Source: Cryptosporangium aurantiacum
Lineage (GTDB): Bacteria > Actinomycetota > Actinomycetes > Mycobacteriales > Cryptosporangiaceae
NCBI RefSeq assembly: GCF_900143005.1
Contig: NZ_FRCS01000005.1
Coordinates: 434,001 to 498,000, forward strand
Length of the DNA stretch: 64,000 nucleotides
Reading direction: 5' to 3'
Below, one piece after another: positions 1 through 7,079 of this stretch (position 1 is the first letter of the stretch; the number at the start of each line of letters is the position of its first letter). The notes beneath the pieces are model-generated. The model worked only from the letters and a program-made list of their open reading frames with translations, did no database searches and had not been told where the DNA came from. The position numbers were made by a program, and so were the translations under genes.

Positions 1-1
1 G

Positions 2-103
2 ATCGCAACCGCGTTCCGGTTCTGGGCCTACCGGCGGTGGGTGTTCCTCCACCCCGAGGACCAGCTGTACGAGCCGGAGGACGAACCGGCGCCGCAGCGG
101 TAG
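2..103 (+). CDS. GtrA family membrane protein, C-terminal end only
   Basis: Only the last 33 codons lie in the window; the start is upstream. The tail contains FRFWAYRRWVF followed by an acidic, proline-containing end. The next gene has FRFWSYKRWVF at the matching place, so this is the end of a second GtrA protein in tandem. GtrA proteins are small four-helix membrane proteins linked to moving lipid-linked sugars (undecaprenyl-phosphate glucose in the founding member) for cell-surface glycosylation. The family call rests on this tail motif and the tandem context; the substrate is unknown. Confidence 0.7.
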   Translation: MATAFRFWAYRRWVFLHPEDQLYEPEDEPAPQR

Positions 104-135
104 GGACGAGAGGGACTGTTGAGCACATCTGACCA

Positions 136-672
136 ATGCCGCATGGTGGCGTGCATCGAGTCTCTATCGTGTCCAACGTGACTTTGTTGGCGAAGCTTCG
201 CGCAGGTCGGGAAGGGCTCCTCCGCCAGCTGGCGTCGTTCGGCGTCATCGGAGCGTTGAACTTCGTCGTCGACACCGTGATCTTCAACGCGCTGTTCGTG
301 ATCGGCCCGGTGAAGGCACAGATCGTGGCCACGGTCGTGGCGACCACGCTGTCGTACTTCCTGAACAGGCACTGGACGTTCCGCAAGCACGAACGATCCG
401 GGCTGCGCCGCGAGTACACGCTGTTCTTCCTGCTCAACGGCGTCGGCTTGGCGATCACCGCGGCGATCGTCGGCGTCGCGAAGTACGGGTTCGATCTGCA
501 CGACCAGCTCGCGCTGAACGTGGTGCGGCTGTTCGCGATCGGGGTGGCGACGCTGTTCCGGTTCTGGTCGTACAAGCGCTGGGTGTTCGGCAAGGAGCTC
601 GAGCCGGTTCCGGCGGTTCCGGTGATCCCCGAGCAGCGTTCGGGGCGCGAACCGGTCCGCGCCGACTACTGA
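136..672 (+). CDS. GtrA family membrane protein
   Basis: A protein of up to 178 residues with four hydrophobic segments at roughly residues 31-55, 58-76, 92-112 and 123-142, the GtrA fold layout. The motif YFLNRHWTFRKH after helix 2 and RFWSYKRWVF after helix 4 are typical of the family. GtrA-like proteins act with membrane glycosyltransferases in decorating polysaccharide or lipid; no partner transferase is visible here. The start is uncertain: no clear ribosome site precedes the ATG at 136, and a GTG at 171 is possible. It lies 32 bases after another GtrA gene and its 3' end overlaps the convergent PH-domain gene by 7 bases. Confidence 0.8.
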   Translation: MPHGGVHRVSIVSNVTLLAKLRAGREGLLRQLASFGVIGALNFVVDTVIFNALFVIGPVKAQIVATVVATTLSYFLNRHWTFRKHERSGLRREYTLFFLLNGVGLAITAAIVGVAKYGFDLHDQLALNVVRLFAIGVATLFRFWSYKRWVFGKELEPVPAVPVIPEQRSGREPVRADY

Positions 673-1187
673 GGTTCGCCGAGCTCCTCGAGCAGGTCCT
701 CGTCGAGCTCCTCGAATTCGTCGTCGAGGAGCTCGTAGATCGCCGCCTGCACCCGCTCGACCCGGGGCACGTTCTGCACGACGACGACGCCGCGCTCGCC
801 CGCTAGCTCGACGTAGAGCGTGCCGCAGCCCAGTGCCCGCTCCAGCAGCGTGTGCTCGAACGACACCTCGTCGATCCGGCCGAGCGGGATGTCCCGTCCG
901 TACCGCGACAGGACGCCGGACCGCAGCAGCAGCCGGCGGTCGGTCACGGTCAGCGTCGTCGTCGCCCAGTGCAGAACCGGGCGGAACGCCGACGCGGTGA
1001 CCAGCACCAGCGCGGCCGCGGCGATCCCCCACCGCGTCGACGCCTGTGACACCACCGCGATCAGCAGCCCGGCGATCGCCACCGTAACCACAGTCACCAC
1101 CGCAGGGCGGAACAGCACCCGCACATGCGGATGACGGTGGACGACGACGTCTTCGCCGTCCATGAGCAGGCGGTACGGTACGGCCAC
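666..1187 (-). CDS. PH domain-containing membrane protein (bPH2/DUF304 type)
   Basis: A 173-residue protein with two adjacent membrane segments near the N terminus (about residues 27-47 and 50-68). A bacterial pleckstrin-homology-like domain follows: LTVTDRRLLLRSGVLSRYGRDIPLGRIDEV is spread over residues 75-105, with the usual tail NVPRVERVQAAIYELL. The last 20 residues are very acidic (EFEELDEDLLEELGE). Such proteins (YdbS/YdbT relatives) have no assigned biochemical role. GTG at 1187 is chosen because GGGAGAAG stands just upstream and coding character fades beyond it. It is convergent with the GtrA gene. Confidence 0.75.
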   Translation of the reverse strand: MAVPYRLLMDGEDVVVHRHPHVRVLFRPAVVTVVTVAIAGLLIAVVSQASTRWGIAAAALVLVTASAFRPVLHWATTTLTVTDRRLLLRSGVLSRYGRDIPLGRIDEVSFEHTLLERALGCGTLYVELAGERGVVVVQNVPRVERVQAAIYELLDDEFEELDEDLLEELGEPQ

Positions 1188-1285
1188 CGGCTTCTCCCGG
1201 ACTTCTCGGGCAAAACGATGTGCGTCGGTGCTCGACGTCGCGCCCGGCAGGTTAAAGCATGGATGCGACCAGCGGGGGGAAGCAC

Positions 1286-1759
1286 ATGCGGCGACACGAC
1301 ATCCGACACACGGCGGCGGCCACGACCCTGGCCGCGCTCTGCGTCCTCGGTACCGCCTCGGCCTGCGGTGGTGACGACGAGGGCAGCGCTTCCCCGACGT
1401 CCGCCACACGTGGTGAAACCACGGTCACCACGACGGCGGCGAGCCCGATCTCCACGGCGGCTCTGGGAGCCGCACCGATCACGCTGGTCGCGCCCGCCGA
1501 GGGCGCGACCGTCGCACGCAGCTTCGTGGTGCGGGGATCCGGGGTGGCGTTCGAGGGCACCGTGTTGTGGAAGCTCACCGACTCCGGTGGTGGAGAGGCG
1601 ATCAGCGGTTACGCGTCCGCGGGCTCGACCGAAAAGCAGCCGTTCCAGTTCACGGTCGAGGCCCCGAGCGGTGGTGAGTTCACGCTGACCGTGTACCGGG
1701 AGTCCGCCGCTGACGGTGCCCAGACCGATGCCGTCAGCCGCAAGATCAGGGTCGAGTAG
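1286..1759 (+). CDS. Lipoprotein with Gmad2-like immunoglobulin domain
   Basis: A 157-residue exported protein. The start at 1286 is set by the purine run GGGGGGA five bases upstream; an in-frame ATG at 1259 has none. The N terminus (MRRHDIRHTAAATTLAALC) is basic then hydrophobic and ends in TASAC, a weak lipobox, followed by an Asp/Ser/Thr-rich linker. The domain from about residue 70 (APAEGATVARSFVVRGSG ... VLWKLTDSGG ... FTLTVYRESAADGAQTD) matches Gmad2, a beta-sandwich of unknown role found in secreted actinobacterial and spore-germination proteins. It ends three bases before the convergent RelA/SpoT homologue. Confidence 0.75.
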   Translation: MRRHDIRHTAAATTLAALCVLGTASACGGDDEGSASPTSATRGETTVTTTAASPISTAALGAAPITLVAPAEGATVARSFVVRGSGVAFEGTVLWKLTDSGGGEAISGYASAGSTEKQPFQFTVEAPSGGEFTLTVYRESAADGAQTDAVSRKIRVE

Positions 1760-1762
1760 AAC

Positions 1763-3580
1763 TCAGTCCTCGCCGGGCCCGTCGACGATCAGGATCAGGC
1801 GGCGGGCGACGTCGGTCGGGTCGAGGCGCCCGTCAGCCACCGCTGCGCAGAGCGAGTCGTGGTCCGGCAGGTCGAGGACCCTGGCGAGCATCGAGAGCGG
1901 GCGGTCGTGGGCCAGCACCCGTCCCTCTGCCGCCAGTGCCGCCGCGATGTCCCGGCGTCCGTCCTCGACCGAGGCGTCCGAGACGTCCTCGGCGAACCAG
2001 CGACGGATGTGGATCTGGGCCTGCGGGCTCTTCGCGAACGTCAGCCACTCCTCGCTGGGCCCCGCATACTCTGACGGCGACGTGAGGACTTCCACCACGT
2101 CGCCGTCGGAGAGGGGCCGCGCCAGCGGTACGAGCTGGCCGTTGACCTTGGAGCCGATGCATCGGTCGCCGAGCCGCGTGGAGACCGCGTAGGCGAAGTC
2201 CACCGGTGTGCCGTCCTCGGGCAGGCTGATCGCGCGCCCGCTGGGGGTGAAGACGAGCACCTCGTGGTCGGAGAGGCCGGAGCGCAGTGAGTCCATGAAC
2301 TCGCCCGGCTCGGCGGCGTCCTCCTGCCAGTCGAGCACGCGCTGCAGCCACTCCAGCTCGGCGGCGGCGTCACCCACCCGGTCGCGGCCGAAGCGGTGCA
2401 GCGCGGCGATGCCGTACTCGGCGACCCGGTTCATACCCTCGGTGCGGATCAGCACGTCGCAGCGACCCTCGGGCGCGATCACCGTGGTGTGCAGCGACTG
2501 GTACATGTTGAACTTCGGGACGCCGATGTGGTCCTTGAAGCGGCCCGGCATCGGGTGCCATCGACCGTGGATCACGCCGAGCGCCGCGTAGCACTCCGTC
2601 GGGTCGCCGTCGATGACCACGACGAGCCGGTCGGCACCGATGAAGTCGTCGGGCGCGTTCGGCGTCTTGTTGATCTGCTTCCACACCGACTTGCGGTGAC
2701 GCTCGCGCCAGGTGATCGTGGCCTTGATCCGGGCGGCCTTCAGCTCGGCGGCTGCTTCCTGCACGAGCCCGTCGAGGTAGACCGTGCGCTCGGCCATCCG
2801 GGCCTCGAGCCGGCGCTCGACCTCGGCGTAGGCGTCCGGCTGAAGGATCCGGAACACCAGGTCCTCGAGCTCACGCTTGATCTTGTGGATCCCCAGCCGA
2901 CCGGCCAGCGGGATCAGCACCTCGTTGGTGGCCCTGGCGATCCGCTGCTGCGACGGGCCGGACTTGAAGCCGAGCGTCCGCATGTTGTGGACGCGGTCGG
3001 CGAGCTTGATCACCAGGACGCGCGGGTCGCGGCCGGCCGTGATGATCATCTTGCGGTTGGTCTCGGCCTCGGCGGCGGCCGTCCCGAACCGGACCTTGTC
3101 GAGCTTGGTCAACCCGTCGACCAGCAGTGCGACCTCGTCGCCGAAGTCGGCTCGCAGCTGGTCCAGCGTGTACTGGGTGTCTTCGACGGTGTCGTGCAGG
3201 ATCGCGGCGACCAGGGCCGTGGTGTCCATGCCCAGCTCGGCGCAGATCTCGGTGACCGCGAGCGGGTGCGTGATGTACGGCTCGCCGCTCTTGCGCATCT
3301 GACCGCGGTGCGCGCGCTCCGCGATCGTGTAGGCCCGACGGAGAACCTCGACGTCGGCCTTCGGGTGAGCTTCGCGGTGCAGTGCCAGCAGGTTCGCCAG
3401 CGGATCGTTCTGGCGGTTGCGCCCGGGTGCGGCGACCGCCCCGGCGCGGAGGAGAGCCCGTAGCGCTCTCCTGGCCACCGGCCCCCCCGTTACCGCTCCG
3501 CCGGTCTGCGGATCGTCTGATCCGCGACGACCGAGCGGCTGGGTCGGATTCGACCCGAACGGGGTGGCCTCGGCGCTCAT
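1763..3580 (-). CDS. RelA/SpoT homologue (HD-synthetase-TGS, no ACT domain)
   Basis: A 605-residue (p)ppGpp metabolism protein. The hydrolase domain is intact: HDTVEDT at residues 129-135 and KLADRVHNMRT about 70 residues later. The synthetase region follows (ECYAALG, PMPGRFKDHIGVPK, YQSLHTT), then a TGS domain from about residue 439 (VLVFTPSGRAISLPEDGTPVDFAY) and about 100 helical residues. It lacks the zinc-finger and ACT domains of full-length Rel (about 720-850 residues). Several synthetase residues differ from consensus: the usual EVQIRT reads DVLIRT and AAHW reads AALH. Hydrolase activity is therefore likely and synthetase activity doubtful (inference). ATG 3580 is preferred over a TTG ten codons upstream. 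Confidence 0.88.
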   Translation of the reverse strand: MSAEATPFGSNPTQPLGRRGSDDPQTGGAVTGGPVARRALRALLRAGAVAAPGRNRQNDPLANLLALHREAHPKADVEVLRRAYTIAERAHRGQMRKSGEPYITHPLAVTEICAELGMDTTALVAAILHDTVEDTQYTLDQLRADFGDEVALLVDGLTKLDKVRFGTAAAEAETNRKMIITAGRDPRVLVIKLADRVHNMRTLGFKSGPSQQRIARATNEVLIPLAGRLGIHKIKRELEDLVFRILQPDAYAEVERRLEARMAERTVYLDGLVQEAAAELKAARIKATITWRERHRKSVWKQINKTPNAPDDFIGADRLVVVIDGDPTECYAALGVIHGRWHPMPGRFKDHIGVPKFNMYQSLHTTVIAPEGRCDVLIRTEGMNRVAEYGIAALHRFGRDRVGDAAAELEWLQRVLDWQEDAAEPGEFMDSLRSGLSDHEVLVFTPSGRAISLPEDGTPVDFAYAVSTRLGDRCIGSKVNGQLVPLARPLSDGDVVEVLTSPSEYAGPSEEWLTFAKSPQAQIHIRRWFAEDVSDASVEDGRRDIAAALAAEGRVLAHDRPLSMLARVLDLPDHDSLCAAVADGRLDPTDVARRLILIVDGPGED

Positions 3581-3936
3581 GCCTCGGCCCGTCCAGGGCA
3601 GGCGGGACAAGCGTCAGGGCCAAAGCCCACAGCGAGGGCCCAACCCCCTACCAGGGGTTGGAACAAGCCAGTGTCCAAAACGGGTCGGAGCGCACGCGTC
3701 GACATAGCGAGCCTCACCTCCAGCCGGTCGCCGAGACAGGAAGTCGAGATGTACCGATGGTATGCGCCCAAACAGCCCGTTGGCGTCCCTGACCGGGCGA
3801 GCAATCCGATGCGCTGGCCCACCATTGGCCGTTCGACGGAGGCCCGCTAACGCATTGATCTCGATCGCGGTTGCATCGAGATAGTTTCCGATATATCGTT
3901 AGAGCATCGGTAGTGAAATTTACACAGGAGGCACTC
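3581..3936. other. Divergent intergenic region, no gene
   Basis: This 356-base gap separates the divergent relA/spoT-like and padR genes and should hold both promoters. No reading frame with convincing coding character is seen. The right half (from about 3840) is AT-richer than its surroundings and holds a palindrome at 3889-3898, described separately. Confidence 0.5.
3889..3898. promoter_or_regulatory. Candidate PadR operator
   Basis: CGATATATCG is a perfect 10-base palindrome 39 bases before the padR start, in an AT-rich patch where the promoter should lie. PadR repressors commonly bind AT-rich dyads in their own promoters. That this protein binds here is inference from position and symmetry. 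Confidence 0.4.
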
Positions 3937-4518
3937 ATGTACCGCACACCTCACGAGCACCGCGGCCGAGGCCGTGGGCGACAGGGTTTCTTTCCCGGCT
4001 TCGGCGGCGTCCCGCCGTTTCCGCCCGGGAGTCCGGGCTTCGGTCCGTTCGGGCCGCACGGCCGGGGCGGGCGTCGGGCCAGGCGTGGCAACGTCCGCGC
4101 CGCCGTCCTCGTCCTGCTCCGCGAGCGGCCGATGCACGGCTACGAGATGATCGGCGAGATCGCCGAGCGCAGTAACGGCGTCTGGCGGCCGAGCCCGGGT
4201 TCGCTGTACCCGGCGCTCCAGCTGATGGAGGACGAGGGTCTCGTCACCATCGAGGAGTCCGACGGCAAGCGGCTGGTCTCGCTCACCGAGCAGGGCCGCG
4301 CCGAGGCGGACAAACTGGCCGAGGGCACCGCGCCCTGGGCACAGGTGTCCGAAGGCGTCGAGCAGAGCATGCTCGACCTGCACGCGGCGATCGGTCCGGT
4401 CGTCCACGCGGCGGGTCAGGTGGCTCAGGTCGGCACCGAGGAGCAGCGCGCCAAGGCGGTGGAAATCCTCACCGACGCCCGCCGCAAGCTCTACACCCTG
4501 CTCGCCGAAGCCGAGTGA
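3937..4518 (+). CDS. PadR family transcriptional regulator
   Basis: A 193-residue regulator. A Gly/Pro/Arg-rich N-terminal tail of about 45 residues precedes a PadR winged-helix domain: NVRAAVLVLLRERPMHGYEM, then SPGSLYPALQLMEDEGLV, then KRLVSLTEQG. A helical C-terminal part ends in LTDARRKLYTLLAEAE and is likely the dimerisation region. The start is fixed by AGGAGG at 3926-3931, five bases before ATG. PadR proteins usually repress efflux or stress genes in response to small molecules. The target is unknown, though autoregulation is likely. It is convergent with the response regulator across a strong terminator. Confidence 0.9.
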   Translation: MYRTPHEHRGRGRGRQGFFPGFGGVPPFPPGSPGFGPFGPHGRGGRRARRGNVRAAVLVLLRERPMHGYEMIGEIAERSNGVWRPSPGSLYPALQLMEDEGLVTIEESDGKRLVSLTEQGRAEADKLAEGTAPWAQVSEGVEQSMLDLHAAIGPVVHAAGQVAQVGTEEQRAKAVEILTDARRKLYTLLAEAE

Positions 4519-4565
4519 TGAGGGCGGCCCGCCCAGGGGGCGAGCCCGCCGTAGCACGTACAAAA

Positions 4566-4604
4566 GCGAAAGGCCCGCATCGCAGTGCGATGCGGGCCTT
4601 TCGC
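4566..4604. terminator. Bidirectional rho-independent terminator
   Basis: Perfect inverted repeat with 19-base arms (GCGAAAGGCCCGCATCGCA and its complement) around a single central G. The outer arms carry AAA/TTT, so it can work in both directions. It sits between the convergent padR gene and the NarL-type regulator. Confidence 0.9.
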
Positions 4605-4615
4605 GGGTTAGACGA

Positions 4616-5272
4616 TCAGATCAGCCTTCGGTCTACTGCCCAGCGGCTCAGTTCGTAGCGGTTGGACATTTGCAGCTTGCGCAGGACGCTGGAGACGTGC
4701 GTCTCGACCGTCTTCACCGAGATGAACAGCTCGGACGCGATCTCCTTGTACGCGTAGCCCCGCGCGAGTAAACGCAGCACCTCGCGCTCCCGGTTCGTGA
4801 GCAGGTCGAGCTCCGGGTCGCGAACTACGGTCTCCGGCCGCTGGGTGAACGCATCGAGCACGAACCCGGCCAGCCGCGGCGAGAAAACCGCGTCGCCCTC
4901 GGCCACCCGGCGCACGGCGTCGGCCAGCTCGTCGGCCGCGATCGTCTTCGTCACGTACCCACGCGCGCCGGCCCGGATCAGCCCGATCACGTCGTCGGCG
5001 GCATCCGACACGCTCAGCGCGAGGAACTTCACCTGCGGCAGCGTCGGCCGGATCGCCTCCAGCACAGCCCGTCCCCCGCCGTCCGGCATGTGAACGTCGA
5101 GCAGGACGACGTCCGGGGTGAGGGACGTGATCACCGACACCGCCTGCGGCACCGTGCTCGCCTCGCCGACGACCTCCACCCGACCACCGAGTTCAGCGCG
5201 GACGCCGGCCCGGAACATGCCGTGGTCGTCGACGAGCACGACCCGGATGCGGCCGTCAGTCGGAGTGGTCAT
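4616..5272 (-). CDS. NarL/FixJ-type response regulator
   Basis: A 218-residue two-component regulator. The receiver domain is at residues 9-125, with the acidic pair DD in VVLVDDHGMF, phospho-acceptor Asp in DVVLLDVHMPDGGG and the conserved Lys in GYVTKTIAADEL. The LuxR helix-turn-helix is at about 150-215 (LLTNREREVLRLLARG, VKTVETHVSSVLRKL). It is the partner of the kinase immediately upstream: the kinase stop and this ATG share one base (TAATG), implying translational coupling. In related actinobacterial pairs the divergent PspC gene cluster is a plausible target, but that is inference. Confidence 0.93.
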   Translation of the reverse strand: MTTPTDGRIRVVLVDDHGMFRAGVRAELGGRVEVVGEASTVPQAVSVITSLTPDVVLLDVHMPDGGGRAVLEAIRPTLPQVKFLALSVSDAADDVIGLIRAGARGYVTKTIAADELADAVRRVAEGDAVFSPRLAGFVLDAFTQRPETVVRDPELDLLTNREREVLRLLARGYAYKEIASELFISVKTVETHVSSVLRKLQMSNRYELSRWAVDRRLI

Positions 5273-6966
5273 TACTCATCACCGTTCGTTCGCTTCATCG
5301 TCAGCCGGACCTCGGTACCGCTCCCCGGGCTGCTCCGGATCTCGGCCTTTCCGCCGTGCCGCTCCATCCGACCGAGGATCGAGCCACGCACGCCATGCCG
5401 GTCGTCGTCCACGCGCGAGGCGTCGAAACCACGACCGCGGTCACGGATGAAGACGCTCACCTGGTCGGGCTCGATCTCCGCGTACAGCGACACGGAGGCT
5501 ACTCCGGCGTGTTTGCCCGCGTTGACCAAAGCCTCCCTCGACGCCTGGACCAGCGCGGACAGCGGCGAGTCCAGCGCACAGTCGCCGACCACGACCGCGT
5601 CGACGCTCACCGCGAACGCGTCCTCGACCTCGGCGGCGGCCTCTTCCAACGCGGCACCGATCCGCTCGGCGGCCGACGCCGTCGGCTTGTACAGCCAGTT
5701 GCGCAGCGAGCGCTCCTGGCCGCGGGCCAGCCGGGCGACCTCACGCGGGTCGCTCGAGCGGCGCTGGATGAGCGCCAGCGTGTGCAGCACCTGGTCGTGC
5801 ACCATCGCCGCGATCTCGGCTCGCTCCTGGGAGCGGATCCGCTCGCTGCGCTCGGACCGCAGCTCGCCGATGATCTGCGCGAGCCACGGCGCGATCACCA
5901 GCGCGACACCGGTGAGCAGCACGACGCCGAACAGGAACCCGTCCCGCACCGACTGCCACTCGCCGGTGAACACGAGGAACCCGACCAGACCGACCATCAC
6001 CAGGACGCCGCCGCCCGCGAGCCGGATCGCGGTCATCGCCCGACCGCCGGCGAGCACCGGACCGAGCCACGGCACCTGGGGGGCGGCCGCGGTCCAGCGC
6101 CGCCGCTGCACCGGATCGGCTCGGCGCCAGACCAGCGCCGCACCGACTGCGACGACGCCGAGACACCAGACCAGCACCAGCTGGCTGTTCCCCCCGACGC
6201 CCAGCAGCACGACGATGATGCCGAGACCGAACACCAGGAACGCGACGAGCTGACCGGTGTCGCGGTGTCGCCCGCGCTGCTCCGCAGCCGGGTCGAGGCT
6301 GAGCACGGCCCAGAAGACCGCGTACAGCACGGCGCCCATGCCGCCGAACGTCAACAAAAGCAAAAACACCAGTCGGACGACGAGCGGGCGCGCGCCGATG
6401 TGCTCGGCGATACCCGAGGCGACACCGCCCAGCACGCGGTCGTCGGTCCGGCGGTAGAGCCGGCGGATCGGCACGCCCGACGGCGTCGCCAGGCCGGAGG
6501 TGACGAAGCCCGGCGCCGCGGCCGGTGAGGGCGCCGCCGCAGCCATCGCGGCCTTGGTCGCCTTCGTGGCCTTCCGGACGGCTTCGGTGGCGCGCTCGGC
6601 TGCGGCGCCGTGGGTAGCCACGTGTTCGGCGGTGGCGCGCTCGACGGCGGCGCGATGCGCGGCAGCGTGTTCGGCGGCGATCCGGTCAGCTTCGGCGCGG
6701 GCCTGCTGGACGGCTTCCAGACGGGCGTGCTGAGCGGCCAGGTAGTGGGCCGTCTGCTGCTGAGCCGCCGCGTACGGGACCTCGGCGTACTGGGTCGCGG
6801 TGGCGTATGGGACTGCGCCGAGAGGCGTGGCGGCCTTCGGCGCGGATGACGCGGGAGGGGCCGTAACAGCGCCGGCGCCGGGCCCGCGGTGGGCTGGCGT
6901 AGTGATCGTTCCTCCCGGGGGTTCGCGGTCGACGTCCACGTCGACGTCTCCGATCGTCACACGCAT
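5272..6966 (-). CDS. PspC domain-fused sensor histidine kinase
   Basis: A 564-residue membrane kinase. Order: an Ala-rich, probably helical stretch (about 65-145); a PspC domain with membrane helix (168-225; RRLYRRTDDRVLGGVASGIA); further membrane segments near 240-258, 263-281, 318-335 and 342-362; a HisKA_3-like dimerisation domain with phospho-acceptor His390 in MVHDQVLHTLALI; and an HATPase domain with N-box REALVNAGKHAG (478-489) and G1 box RDRGRGFD (508-515). It phosphorylates the adjacent NarL-type regulator. PspC fusions sense membrane or envelope stress. The ATG at 6966 lacks a clear ribosome site, so the N terminus is uncertain; divergent from the PspC operon at 7080. Confidence 0.9.
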   Translation of the reverse strand: MRVTIGDVDVDVDREPPGGTITTPAHRGPGAGAVTAPPASSAPKAATPLGAVPYATATQYAEVPYAAAQQQTAHYLAAQHARLEAVQQARAEADRIAAEHAAAHRAAVERATAEHVATHGAAAERATEAVRKATKATKAAMAAAAPSPAAAPGFVTSGLATPSGVPIRRLYRRTDDRVLGGVASGIAEHIGARPLVVRLVFLLLLTFGGMGAVLYAVFWAVLSLDPAAEQRGRHRDTGQLVAFLVFGLGIIVVLLGVGGNSQLVLVWCLGVVAVGAALVWRRADPVQRRRWTAAAPQVPWLGPVLAGGRAMTAIRLAGGGVLVMVGLVGFLVFTGEWQSVRDGFLFGVVLLTGVALVIAPWLAQIIGELRSERSERIRSQERAEIAAMVHDQVLHTLALIQRRSSDPREVARLARGQERSLRNWLYKPTASAAERIGAALEEAAAEVEDAFAVSVDAVVVGDCALDSPLSALVQASREALVNAGKHAGVASVSLYAEIEPDQVSVFIRDRGRGFDASRVDDDRHGVRGSILGRMERHGGKAEIRSSPGSGTEVRLTMKRTNGDE

Positions 6967-7079
6967 GGAGGCGGGAGACCACGGGGTGTGCCCCGGAGAA
7001 TCGACCCCGGTGCAGATCAGGGTCCGATCAGGGTCGTGCCCGATGGCCCGGGGCCCTCCAGGCCAGGAGTATCGATGGC

